This document shows positions 48,984 to 57,042 of a DNA stretch of 64,000 bases, in pieces; the stretch's first letter is position 1, and each line of letters starts with the position of its first letter. A program made the position numbers and the translations under genes. The DNA is from Arthrobacter wenxiniae (GTDB lineage Bacteria > Actinomycetota > Actinomycetes > Actinomycetales > Micrococcaceae). The stretch covers positions 16,019 to 80,018 of the forward strand of contig NZ_JAAMFM010000019.1 in the NCBI RefSeq assembly GCF_013376105.1, in the 5' to 3' direction. The notes under the pieces are model-generated. The model was given only the letters and a program-made list of their open reading frames with translations, searched no databases and was not told the origin of the DNA.

Positions 48984-49628
48984 CTAGGCGGGGACTGCCG
49001 CCGGAACGGGAGGTCCGCGGCGCGTGTCCGGGCGGAGGTTGCGCCATGGCTGGCGCGGCAGCGGGGCCGGGACAAGGCGGGGGTCCGCGGGCCTGGCCGG
49101 CAGCGGAGGTACGACGGCGGCCGTGCGGCAGAGCGGCCGCAGCCAGTTCGCCAGCGCCCACAGGGCGTTTTCCCCCTGCGACAGAAGCACGGCCGTGGCG
49201 ATTGTCGCCGCGACGTGGGCCGGCCCCATCCAGCCCGAGAGGGCCGCGGCGTGGCCCATGCCGTCCATGCCGGAGCCCATGGCGCCGGCCGCGTGGAGCA
49301 TGGCCGCGGATTGGTCGACGGCCGAAAGCGAGTGGTTGTGCGCGCCCCCTGGCACGTCGACCAGGGGGACGGTGGCCGAAAACGCGTCGAACGCCCCGTG
49401 GAGCACCAGCTGGCTGGCGGCCAGCAGGCCCGCCATGGCCGGCAGGCCGAGGCGGAAGGTGGTGGCCACCGTGGAACACAGCGTGTGGAGGGCCAGCAGG
49501 GCGGCCATGATGCCGGGGCCCGGGAGCGATCCGCCGCCAAGCACGTGGGCGGCCGCGGCCAGGCCAAGGACGGTGGCGCCAATGAAACAGGTGCGGAGCA
49601 GGCGAAAAGGCGCGTGCGTGCGACGCAT
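48984..49628 (-). CDS. Membrane protein with Met/His-rich loop, upstream of ycnI-type gene
   Basis: 214 residues from ATG 49628 with AAGGGAG 5 bases upstream. Five helices; the large loop contains GGAHNHSLSAVDQSAAMLHAAGAMGSGMDGMGHAAALSGWMGPAHV, where Met and His alternate at spacings suitable for copper binding. The C-terminus is Arg/Pro-rich. It lies 74 bases before the YcnI-family gene on the same strand and is probably co-transcribed. No family recognised. A role in copper movement across the membrane is inferred from the loop and neighbour. The two-component system directly upstream on the same strand might control it. Confidence 0.72.
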   Translation of the reverse strand: MRRTHAPFRLLRTCFIGATVLGLAAAAHVLGGGSLPGPGIMAALLALHTLCSTVATTFRLGLPAMAGLLAASQLVLHGAFDAFSATVPLVDVPGGAHNHSLSAVDQSAAMLHAAGAMGSGMDGMGHAAALSGWMGPAHVAATIATAVLLSQGENALWALANWLRPLCRTAAVVPPLPARPADPRLVPAPLPRQPWRNLRPDTRRGPPVPAAVPA

Positions 49629-49677
49629 CCCGCTCCCTTCGATCAACCGGAGAGGCCAGTTTATCGAAGGAAACAGG

Positions 49678-51273
49678 CTAGAGGGGAATCGGCAGGTCGG
49701 ACGGCGGCTGCCCGGGGGTCCCCGGCGCCGGCCCCGGTTCGTGAGCGGCCGGCGGCACGGTGGCAAGCGGCCCCGTGGCCTGGCCGGCGGGGACGGGCGG
49801 CAGCCGCACCGTGAAGCTGGTCTCGCCGGGTCGGCTGGCGAGTTCCACGCTGCCATGGTGCGCCTCCATGATCGCGGCCACAATGCTCAGGCCCAGCCCG
49901 GTGCTGCCCTGGGTGCCGGTCCTGGCGGTGTCCGCGCGGGAGAACCTGTCGAAGATGATGTCCTGGAACTCGGGTGCAATGCCGGTGCCGTCGTCGGTCA
50001 CCGTGATCACCGCGGAGCCGTCGCCGTCCTGCGAGACTTTCGTCGCGACAGTGGTCCCGGCCGGCGTGTGCTTGGCCGCGTTGGAGAGCAGGTTCAGCAT
50101 GACGGCCTTGAACTGGCCGTCGTCGCACCTGCCCCGCACGGGAGCGTCCGGGACGTCGATGGTCCAGTGGTGGCCGGGCGCGCCCACCCTGACGTCGCTG
50201 ACGGCGTCCATGACGATGGGCGTGACGTCCACCGTGCGCAGGGACAGCGGCTGGCCGTCATCCAGGCGGGCGAGCGTGAGCAGGTCCTCCACGAGCCGGC
50301 CCATGCGCAGCGACTGTGCGGTGACCCGGCCCAGCGACGTCTTGCCGTCCGGGGACAGGGATTCGGTCATCTGCAACAGCTCGGTGTAGCCGCGGATCGC
50401 CGTCAGGGGGGTGCGCAGTTCGTGGCTGGCGTCGGCCACAAAACGGCGCACCTTCGTCTCGCTGCGCTGGCGGGCCTGCAACGCGTGGGAGACGTTGTCC
50501 AACATGGCGTTGAACGCATGCCCCACGTTGCCCACTTCCGTGCCCGGATTCGCCGCGCTGTCGGGGACTCGCACGCTCAAGGCGACCTCTCCGGCGTCGA
50601 GCGGCAATTGGGCCACCCGGGTGGCCACCGCGGAGAGCTTTTCCAGCGGCGCCATGCTCCGCCGGATGATCATGGTCCCGGCAAGACCCAGGAACACCAG
50701 CCCGGCCAGGGAGACGAGGACGATGGTCAGCACCAGTTTGGCCAGGGTGTGTTCGACGGCGCCCAGCGGCAGGCCCGTGATCTGGACAGCTCCGTTGGGC
50801 AGCGTGACGGACTGCAGGCGGTAGTTGCCGATCGACAGGTCTGCATCCCGCGTGGTTCCGTTGGTGGGCAGCGCTGCGAGGAGTTGGGCGTCGTTGCCGG
50901 TCAGCTGCTGGCGCGTGCCCGCGGGGGAGAGGACGCCGCCGGTGAGCAGGAAGTTGCCGCTGAGGATCGCGTTGAGCTGCCCGGCCCCGGTGCCGCGGGC
51001 GTTGAGGGGGTCCGGCCTGGTGCTGTCGGGACCGGAGGGGTTGTTCAGGTTGAAGTCGTGGGTCCGCGAGGAGGCCTGGGCCAGCTGGGAGTCGAGCTGG
51101 CTGTTCAGCGATATGCTCATGGCGCTGTAGCTGATCATGCCCACCAGGACGCAGATCACCGTGAGCAGGGCCAGCATGACGGCCACCAGGCGGGTACGCA
51201 GGTGCCAGCGGCCCGGCCGGGCCACGTGGGTGGCGGCCGACCGCAGCTGGGCGCGGCTGGGGATCAGGTGCAT
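49678..51273 (-). CDS. Sensor histidine kinase, OmpR-partner type
   Basis: 531 residues from ATG 51273, overlapping the regulator by 10 bases. Two membrane helices (LVAVMLALLTVICVLVGMISYSAM and LVLTIVLVSLAGLVFLGLAGTMII) flank a ~125-residue extracytoplasmic sensor domain. HAMP segment, then HisKA with phosphoacceptor in ADASHELRTPLTAIRGY, N box MLNLLSNAAKHTP, G1 VTDDGTGIAPE, F box FDRFSR and G2 GSTGLGLSIVAAIMEAHHG. A Pro-rich tail ends the protein. Resembles TrcS/MprB-like sensors; signal unknown. Confidence 0.93.
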   Translation of the reverse strand: MHLIPSRAQLRSAATHVARPGRWHLRTRLVAVMLALLTVICVLVGMISYSAMSISLNSQLDSQLAQASSRTHDFNLNNPSGPDSTRPDPLNARGTGAGQLNAILSGNFLLTGGVLSPAGTRQQLTGNDAQLLAALPTNGTTRDADLSIGNYRLQSVTLPNGAVQITGLPLGAVEHTLAKLVLTIVLVSLAGLVFLGLAGTMIIRRSMAPLEKLSAVATRVAQLPLDAGEVALSVRVPDSAANPGTEVGNVGHAFNAMLDNVSHALQARQRSETKVRRFVADASHELRTPLTAIRGYTELLQMTESLSPDGKTSLGRVTAQSLRMGRLVEDLLTLARLDDGQPLSLRTVDVTPIVMDAVSDVRVGAPGHHWTIDVPDAPVRGRCDDGQFKAVMLNLLSNAAKHTPAGTTVATKVSQDGDGSAVITVTDDGTGIAPEFQDIIFDRFSRADTARTGTQGSTGLGLSIVAAIMEAHHGSVELASRPGETSFTVRLPPVPAGQATGPLATVPPAAHEPGPAPGTPGQPPSDLPIPL

Positions 51274-52001
51274 GGCTTGACCACGTAGCCGGCCCCGCGG
51301 ACGGTGTGGATCATCGGCTCGCGGTCGGCGTCGACTTTCTTGCGCAGGTAGGAAATGTACAGTTCCACGATGTTGCTCTGGCCGCCGAAGTCGTAGTCCC
51401 ACACGCGGTCAAGGATGCGGGACTTGCTGAGGACGTGGCGCGGATTTTCCATCAGGAACTGCAGGAGATCGAACTCGGTGGTGGTCAGCGAAATGGGCGT
51501 GCCGCCGCGGGACACCTCGCGGGTGTCGCGGTTGAGCACCAGGTCGCCCACCCTCAGCTTGGCGCTGTCGGCGGCGGTGACGCCGGCCCGCTGGACAATC
51601 CGGTGGAGGCGCAACAGCACTTCCTCCATGCTGAACGGCTTGGTCACGTAGTCGTCACCGCCGGCGTGCAGGCCCGTGAGCTTGTCCGCCACGGCATCCT
51701 TGGCGGTCAGGAACAGGGCCGGGATGTCCGGGTAGATGGTGCGGATGCGGCCCAGCAGCTCCACGCCGTCCATGCCGGGCATCATGACATCCAGCACCAG
51801 CACGTCCGGGTGGAAGGAGCGGGCTGTCTTGAGCGCCTGATGGCCGTCGTGGGCCACGGCAATGTCCCAGCCGGCCAGCTCAAGCCCCATGCGCATCAGG
51901 TCGGCCAGCGACGGCTCGTCATCCACCACCAGGGCGCGGATGGGCTCGCCGCCGGGGCGGGTCAGCTTGTCGGGGCCGTTGGCGTGCATCGGTAGGGACA
52001 T
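51264..52001 (-). CDS. Response regulator, OmpR/PhoB type
   Basis: 245 residues from ATG 52001. Receiver: acidic VVDDEPSLAD, phospho-Asp in DVLVLDVMMPGMDG, FLTAKDA (Thr) and YVTKPFSMEEV (Lys). DNA-binding winged helix: LTTTEFDLLQFLMENPRHVLSKSRILDRVWDYDFGGQSNIVELYISYLRKKVD and HTVRGAGYVVK. First gene of the two-component operon. Its upstream region is 462 bases to the next gene. Confidence 0.95.
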   Translation of the reverse strand: MSLPMHANGPDKLTRPGGEPIRALVVDDEPSLADLMRMGLELAGWDIAVAHDGHQALKTARSFHPDVLVLDVMMPGMDGVELLGRIRTIYPDIPALFLTAKDAVADKLTGLHAGGDDYVTKPFSMEEVLLRLHRIVQRAGVTAADSAKLRVGDLVLNRDTREVSRGGTPISLTTTEFDLLQFLMENPRHVLSKSRILDRVWDYDFGGQSNIVELYISYLRKKVDADREPMIHTVRGAGYVVKPCT

Positions 52002-52463
52002 GGGTTAATTCTCCGGTGTGCGTCCCCCGTATGGCTGGAAGATTGCTGGGAGTTTTCTGTGTCCTGTGGCGGTTGCCGCAGGTGCCGCGCGGGGGCGCCG
52101 ATCGCCCGGGGCCGCAAGGCCGGGTCGCTGTGGACAGGCCGCCGGCAACGTCGTCCTCATCGGGCGCCGGATCCCGGGGTCCGTGACCGGGGTTGGGGAG
52201 GGGTTGGGGACGGATCTTGTCGGGGTCTTCAACAAGTGATTGGCCGCGAGATAGAATGCTGTGGCGAGGGTGTCCAAATCCGCGTCCTCGGAGTGTTCGG
52301 GTTCGGCAGTTGCCCTGACACCGCTGACTCTTAAGGCCACTGCCCGAAAACACCTGCCGGGCCGCGCACCTGGGAATCCATCATCCAGCGGCTGCATGTG
52401 CGGAGGCCACAGCCGATGCGCGGCTTTCGTTCTTATCCAAGCAGTAGCGAAGAGAGCCCGGGC
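52002..52463. other. Gene-free stretch between divergent regulators
   Basis: 462 bases between the response regulator start and the double-HTH gene start. I see no convincing coding frame or RNA here. It should hold both promoters. Several G-runs (GGGGTTGGGGAGGGGTTGGGGACGG near 52190-52215) could form a G-quadruplex on one strand. Confidence 0.5.
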
Positions 52464-53198
52464 TTGACAGTTTCTGCGGTGTCCTTTCAACGGTGGCTTG
52501 ACGACGTGGCGCCCGGGACGAGCCATGCAGCGGTGTGCCATGCCGCCGGGATCAAGCGCTCCACACTGGCTCAGCAGCTGGGTCGCGGTCGCGTCACCGT
52601 GGCCACGGTGGTCGCTGTCAGCCGTTCCCGGCAGTTGCCGGTGGTTGAATCCCTCTCTGTGTTCCCCGACTACCGTGACCTGGCCGAAGGGACTGCCTCG
52701 CCCACCGATGCTGAACTGCTGAGCCAAATATCGGACATGGACCTGCTCCGTGAGATCCTGGCCAGGAGTGCGGCAGCGGACAGCGGCACCGACCCGGCCG
52801 AGATCAAGCTTTCCCCCATCCCGCACCGCGCCTCCGTGCGGACGTGGCTGGACGCGATCGGCCCTCCCGACCTGCGCCAACAGCTGTCCCGAAGTGCCGG
52901 GATTGCACCGCAAAACCTCTCCGCCCAAATCTGGGCCAACCGGCTCACGCCCGCACTGGCCCTCCGTTCTGCCCGGATCTCCGGCGTGGGCCGCGCCAAT
53001 GGCTTGGTGGCCACCGGCTTGATCACGCCGGGGGAGGCCGGCTGGCTGCCCGGCTCGCGAGCGGAGGCCCTGCGCAAAACCGCCAACAGCGCACTGGTGG
53101 CCTTGGCCGCCGAGCGCATGGACGCCCTCAGCCGCACCCTGCGGCGCAGGGAGCAGGACGCTGCCGCGGCACAGAAAGTATGGGAGAACCTCGGATGA
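52464..53198 (+). CDS. Putative regulator with two tandem HTH-like halves
   Basis: 244 residues from TTG 52464 (GAGAG 9 bases upstream); ATG 52416 would add 16 residues. The protein is internally duplicated: FQRWLDDVAPGTSHAAVCHAAGIKRSTLAQQLGRGRVTVATVVAVSR in the first half parallels VRTWLDAIGPPDLRQQLSRSAGIAPQNLSAQIWANRLTPALALRSAR in the second. Each half looks like an XRE-type helix-turn-helix (AGIKRSTLAQQL, AGIAPQNLSAQI). A basic C-terminal helix ends it (RTLRRREQDAAAAQKVWENL). Likely DNA-binding; targets unknown. It is upstream of the structured-leader operon on the same strand. Confidence 0.72.
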   Translation: MTVSAVSFQRWLDDVAPGTSHAAVCHAAGIKRSTLAQQLGRGRVTVATVVAVSRSRQLPVVESLSVFPDYRDLAEGTASPTDAELLSQISDMDLLREILARSAAADSGTDPAEIKLSPIPHRASVRTWLDAIGPPDLRQQLSRSAGIAPQNLSAQIWANRLTPALALRSARISGVGRANGLVATGLITPGEAGWLPGSRAEALRKTANSALVALAAERMDALSRTLRRREQDAAAAQKVWENLG

Positions 53199-53403
53199 GA
53201 ACAAGCCTGCAATGAGCATCACGGCCGCCTGCGGCTCTCCCACGGCATGGACCCTTGCCCGCAGCGGGGCTTGCACCCGCCTGGTGTCACATCGGCGCAG
53301 CGCTCTGTAACAGTGACAGCAAACCATACACATTTCTATTATTTTCTGGAATACTAATGATTGTGTGAACTTCCCTGGGGGGCGTAAACACGTTCTTTGG
53401 GGG

Positions 53404-53437
53404 TAAGTGGTGGCTGGATCGCACCGGCCACCACTTA
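53404..53437 (+). promoter_or_regulatory. 34-nt strong hairpin in operon leader
   Basis: TAAGTGGTGGCTGG pairs with CCGGCCACCACTTA over 14 positions (one G-T) with the 6-base loop ATCGCA. It is 46 bases before the start codon of the zinc-ribbon gene and lacks a following T-run, so it is more likely a regulatory RNA structure or operator than a terminator. Confidence 0.65.
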
Positions 53438-53444
53438 AGAGTTC

Positions 53445-53466
53445 ATGTCCGGCCTTTTTCGGACGT
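53445..53466 (+). promoter_or_regulatory. Second leader hairpin next to the Shine-Dalgarno
   Basis: ATGTCCG pairs with CGGACGT (one T-G) across the loop GCCTTTTT. It ends six bases before the GGAGG ribosome-binding site, so it could control access to it together with the larger hairpin upstream. Confidence 0.5.
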
Positions 53467-53483
53467 CATTCGGAGGAATCTTC

Positions 53484-53906
53484 ATGACCACGTCGCCCAG
53501 TGCCAAGCTCCCAGGGGGCATCGAGGGCCCCGGTCCCCCAGCACTCATCTGCTCTGGGTGTGATACCGCCAATAACTTGCTCGTTGAGGCCATCGAAGCC
53601 GTCAATCCTGCGGCGCCGGGCTTTGTCTCCATCCAGTATTCATGTTCTGACTGCGGCTCCTTCTACGCCCATGCCGCCAGCGTTCAGCAGGTGGCCGAGC
53701 TGCTCAACGCGGGTGCCACAGCCCCGGGGGTCCTGCAATTCGGACGCTACTTCATCCACTGCGGCGAACCGATGGAGGACATCGCGGCTGGCGTTTCACA
53801 TCTCGGCCCACCTGCGGGCAGCCAAGGCAGTGCCTCGGCGGCGATATCAATTGGAACCCGCCAGCTTAGGTGCCGCTGCGGATTCCAGCTGGATGCGCCG
53901 CTATGA
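53484..53906 (+). CDS. Zinc-ribbon-like protein, first gene of a three-gene overlapping operon
   Basis: 140 residues from ATG 53484 with GGAGG at 7 bases. Cysteine pairs are spaced like zinc-ribbon knuckles: ICSGCDTANN, YSCSDCGSFYAH, IHCGEPM, and CRCGFQLDAPL at the end. The middle (AASVQQVAELLNAG) is helical. No catalytic motif, no signal peptide. I do not recognise a named family. Codon third positions are less GC-biased than in the core genes around, suggesting acquired DNA. Its stop overlaps the next start (ATGA). Confidence 0.72.
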   Translation: MTTSPSAKLPGGIEGPGPPALICSGCDTANNLLVEAIEAVNPAAPGFVSIQYSCSDCGSFYAHAASVQQVAELLNAGATAPGVLQFGRYFIHCGEPMEDIAAGVSHLGPPAGSQGSASAAISIGTRQLRCRCGFQLDAPL

Positions 53907-54472
53907 GCCATCCCGGCAGTTCCGCCATCCCCGGCAGAAGCCCGGCGACGTTTGTTTCGTCGACCGGAATGGGGCACCCGGGCATGGACCGTGCGATGAA
54001 AGGCACCGGCGAGACCGATGCGGCAAAGGCCTTCCGGGCACGGTTGGCCACGGCACCAAGGAACCCGGCACAAAAAGTACCGGTGCCTGGCCCCCACCAC
54101 ACGTCCAAAGGATTGGCGCTCAGGATGCCATGCGCCCGTTGGCATGGCCGAGAATGCACGTTCACGGGGACCATGCCGCAGCCGGGACACCCGGTGGGGG
54201 ACGCATCCGGACACGGCCGGGGCCGGCTGATTTACGGCTTGGGGTCCCTGGCCCGGGAAGAATGCCCAGAAACGCCCATCCCACAGCACCACAAACCCCT
54301 GTCCCGCGACTGGGAGTACCCCGGGCCCACCGCCAACCACGAGGGGCTCCCGAGGTTTTACCGCCTGGGCGTGAACCGGATGGCGGACAGTGTGCCCGGA
54401 ACGGCCTGGCAGCGCCGGCGCCGGGCATTGACCAACTTCACAACCATGGCTCAACGAGGAGACAACAGATGA
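53903..54472 (+). CDS. Unknown Cys/His-containing protein, second gene of the operon
   Basis: 189 residues from ATG 53903, overlapping the zinc-ribbon stop by 4 bases. Basic, with many Pro, Gly and His residues; metal-binding candidates are CARWHGRECTF, REECPETPIPQHH. The segment LSRDWEYPGPTANHEGLPRFYRLGVNRMADSV looks folded; the rest has low predicted order. No family recognised. Coding is supported by the ATGA junctions at both ends rather than by homology, and a minus-strand frame across the same bases is less convincing. Confidence 0.5.
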   Translation: MSHPGSSAIPGRSPATFVSSTGMGHPGMDRAMKGTGETDAAKAFRARLATAPRNPAQKVPVPGPHHTSKGLALRMPCARWHGRECTFTGTMPQPGHPVGDASGHGRGRLIYGLGSLAREECPETPIPQHHKPLSRDWEYPGPTANHEGLPRFYRLGVNRMADSVPGTAWQRRRRALTNFTTMAQRGDNR

Positions 54473-54687
54473 CTGGACGAATCGAACTGCACCAAGAGAC
54501 CGACGGGGCCTACCGCATAAAAATAGTCGATGACCTCATGCGCACACTCGCCGTATCCGCCGTTTTCGGGTCACAAAGGGCTGCGCTGGACGGTGTCTTT
54601 ACCCTGCGGGAAATCGCCGGCACAGCCCACGTCATTGACTGCACCACGCGTGAAACCGCGGCCGGTCACACCAGGACCGGCGCCTGA
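54469..54687 (+). CDS. YegP/DUF1508-like small protein, third gene of the operon
   Basis: 72 residues from ATG 54469, overlapping the previous stop by 4 bases and preceded by GAGGAG at 8 bases. RIELHQETDGAYRIKIVDD, then FGSQRAALDGVFTLREIAGTAHVIDCTTR, follows the one-repeat DUF1508 pattern (F-x-DxxGxYRF-x-L, then helix with S..Y.s...A..gI..v). Family proteins are small, stress-linked and of unknown function. Last gene of the unit. Confidence 0.65.
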   Translation: MTGRIELHQETDGAYRIKIVDDLMRTLAVSAVFGSQRAALDGVFTLREIAGTAHVIDCTTRETAAGHTRTGA

Positions 54688-54843
54688 CGCGGCGATCGTC
54701 CTGCCAAGCCCCGGGTCCGGCGGAGGGTTTGTCAGAGCCGTTCCATCGTTTTGAAGGCGGGACTTTTTGAGTTGTGGTTGACTTCGGCTTCCACTGGCGG
54801 AACCTAGCCGATCCCTTCGTGACTGTGGCCACTGGCTGTACCC

Positions 54844-55422
54844 ATCAAAGTGTTCAGCGGCCGCTATTTCAAGGTCGTCGATCGCGGTCCGTGGCCCCTT
54901 GTTGCGGACCGGCTGGCGTCCAACGCCACCGGATCGTCCACCGCCAGTCCTGAGCCCAGGCCTACCACCGGGACTGTCCTGCTCACCGCCCTGCGAAACG
55001 GAGGAGGGACACCGTTCTGGAATCCGGCGCCGAACTGACTTGGGCCCCCCGACCAAACCTGAACACTTGTCTGGACGACGGAGCGGGATTCGGATGCCGT
55101 GCCCGCCGGGCGATCCGAAGCCAATGCGAAGGCCGAAGCAAGTGCCGCGGCCACCCAGAAGTCCGCACCCGGCAGGGCAGCCGGCGACCAGATAGCTGCC
55201 GACGAATCCGTCAGGGTGGCGGCGGAGCAGGATGCCGAGCAGCAACAGCAGGCCCCGGCCACACAGGCGCCGTCGGTCCGGCGGGTGACGTGCCGGACCC
55301 TCGGTGTACTGTGCCCGCTGCACAGCGGCGAAGGCTGCTGGGGCTGCCCCTTAGCGAAAGGCAGCCAGGGATGCCGCGCGGGGATGGACCCGGACAATGA
55401 CGGCATGTCCTGCGACACGTAG
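54844..55422 (+). pseudogene. Decayed excalibur-type calcium-binding domain gene
   Basis: From about 55099 a frame reads AGRSEANAKAEASAAATQKSAPG, an Ala-rich linker, and ends LAKGSQGCRAGMDPDNDGMSCDT, the C-terminal half of an excalibur domain (DxDxDGxxCE type). The preceding half of the domain (CTAAKAAGAAP) lies in a different frame at 55320-55350. The region 54688-55098 holds no intact gene. The intact protein would have been a secreted nuclease-like or surface protein. Adjacent to tRNA-Ser. Confidence 0.5.
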
Positions 55423-55523
55423 CAGAGCGGTCCCGTGGCGGTAGCCGCCGGACGGGAATGCACAAAGACAAAAGGCGCCCACATCGCCGTCAATTCTTGC
55501 GATGCGGGCGCCTCTTCACTTGG

Positions 55524-55610
55524 CGGTGACGGTGGGATTTGAACCCACGTCAGGCTCTCACCTGAACAACATTTCGAGTGTTGCACCTTCGGCCGCTCGG
55601 ACACGTCACC
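55524..55610 (-). tRNA. tRNA-Ser(CGA)
   Basis: On the minus strand GGTGACG pairs with CGTCACC as a 7-bp acceptor stem, followed by discriminator G. D arm contains GAGCGGCCGAAGG, the anticodon arm AACACTCGAAATGTTG gives anticodon CGA (reads UCG), the long variable arm TCAGGTGAGAGCCTGA is typical of class II tRNAs, and the T arm is GTGGGTTCAAATCCCAC. CCA is not encoded. Confidence 0.97.
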
Positions 55611-55703
55611 AACTCGGAAGATACTACCGGTTGGAACGGTCAGTTCAAAAATGCGGGGCTTCCGGACGGGTGCCGGGCGGAGGCGGTGGGGCAGGATGGT
55701 GGC

Positions 55704-56882
55704 ATGGACAGTGCAACGCAGCGTGCCTGGAGCTGGCACAGGCAGGGTTTGGACGGATCGCTGGAAGGGAGAGGTGCCGCGGACGTCCTGCGCCGGGCCG
55801 GCTGGGCCCGGTCCGTGGGCGGCGCCACTCCCTACCTGACACTGTTCTGCCGCGCCGGCGTCCGCCGGGAGCAGGCCGACGCCGACGTCGCCGCACTGAG
55901 CATCCATGAACTGCCGACGGCGCGTGGCTGCACCTATGTGCTGGGCGCGGACGACTTCGCGTGGGCGCTGGCCCTGGGCCGGGACGCCGCCGAGGCGCAG
56001 GCCAAGGTGCTGGACAAGCTGGACGTGCCCCGCTCGGAACTGGCCGCGCTGGAAGGCGCCGTGCTCGAGGTTCTGGGCTCCGGCGTCGGCCCCCAGGGCT
56101 CCGGTGCCATGGACCCCAAGGAACTCAAGGACAGGCTGGGCGACGCCGTGCGCAGCCTGGGCGAGGCCGGAAAGAAGAAGGGCGCGTCCACCACGCTTCC
56201 CGCCGCGCTGGGGCTGCTGCAGGCGGACGGGCGCATCCGGCGCGTACCCGTCAACGGCCGGCTGGACCAGCAGCGCTACGGATACACGGCGTGGGGGCTG
56301 GAGGCGGCCGCCCTCACGCCGGAGCAGGTCCGAACCCGGCTGATGGAACGATACTTGGGCTGGACCGGCGGAGCCACGCTCAAGCAGACCCAGTGGTTCA
56401 CCGCGTTTACCGTGGCCCAGACCAAGGCCGCGCTCGCGGATGCCGGCGCCGTGGAGGTTGACGGGCTGTGGATGCTGCCCGCCGATGCCGACGCGCGGGA
56501 AGGCTTCAGGGCGCCCGCCGAGGAGCAGATCCAGCTCCTGGCCGGCAGCGACTCCCTCTTCCTGCTGCGGCGCAACGCCGCCGGGCACTTCGCGGAGGAG
56601 GCCCGGGAGCGCCAGCTCGGCAGCGCCCGGCTGGCCCTGCAGGCGGACCTTCCGGACCATCCGATCGTGGACCGCGGCCGGATCATCGGCCTGTGGCAGT
56701 ACGACCCCGGCGAGGGACGCATCGCCCGCTGGCTCTTCGACGCACCCACCACGGCCGTGGCGCACAGGATCAAGGAGGTCGAGGCATACATCCGCGAGGA
56801 CCTGGGCGACTTCCGCAGCAACAGCCTGGACTCGCCGTCGAGCCGGCAACAGCGGATCGACATGCTGAACGCCGCGGTTTGA
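55704..56882 (+). CDS. Winged-helix DNA-binding protein (HTH_42/YcaQ-like)
   Basis: 392 residues from ATG 55704 with AGGA 7 bases upstream. The pattern WSWHRQGLDGS at the N-terminus, SIHELPTARGCTYVLGADDFAWALAL, then KGASTTLPAALGLLQADGRIRRVPVNGRLDQQRYGYT and RYLGWTGGATLKQTQWFT fits HTH_42 proteins, the family of AlkX/AlkZ (YcaQ) glycosylases that unhook interstrand crosslinks. Catalytic QxQ/QxD-like residues are not certain here (KQTQW). Starts 94 bases after tRNA-Ser on the opposite strand. Confidence 0.82.
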   Translation: MDSATQRAWSWHRQGLDGSLEGRGAADVLRRAGWARSVGGATPYLTLFCRAGVRREQADADVAALSIHELPTARGCTYVLGADDFAWALALGRDAAEAQAKVLDKLDVPRSELAALEGAVLEVLGSGVGPQGSGAMDPKELKDRLGDAVRSLGEAGKKKGASTTLPAALGLLQADGRIRRVPVNGRLDQQRYGYTAWGLEAAALTPEQVRTRLMERYLGWTGGATLKQTQWFTAFTVAQTKAALADAGAVEVDGLWMLPADADAREGFRAPAEEQIQLLAGSDSLFLLRRNAAGHFAEEARERQLGSARLALQADLPDHPIVDRGRIIGLWQYDPGEGRIARWLFDAPTTAVAHRIKEVEAYIREDLGDFRSNSLDSPSSRQQRIDMLNAAV

Positions 56883-57042
56883 GCCGTGGGCCCGCCGTGG
56901 CGGCGTACCCCTGCACCCTGGACCGGTGCGACCACACCGGGCGGAACAACCGGGTGGGCCGGGACGACCCGGGGCCGCGTTTGAACGGGCGCCGTGCGCG
57001 CCGCCGATCCGGAAGCTTCTGATGGGGCCCTGAGGCGGGTCG

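Noticed and set aside
53747..54454. 235-codon minus-strand frame opposite the operon's middle gene
   Set aside because: No ribosome-binding site or motif; ATGA junctions on both sides favour the plus-strand gene, although I cannot exclude that neither frame is coding.
53199..55610. Integration-site repeat of the tRNA-Ser 3' end
   Set aside because: I looked left of the tRNA for a second copy of the GGTGACGGTGGG end and found none in the window.
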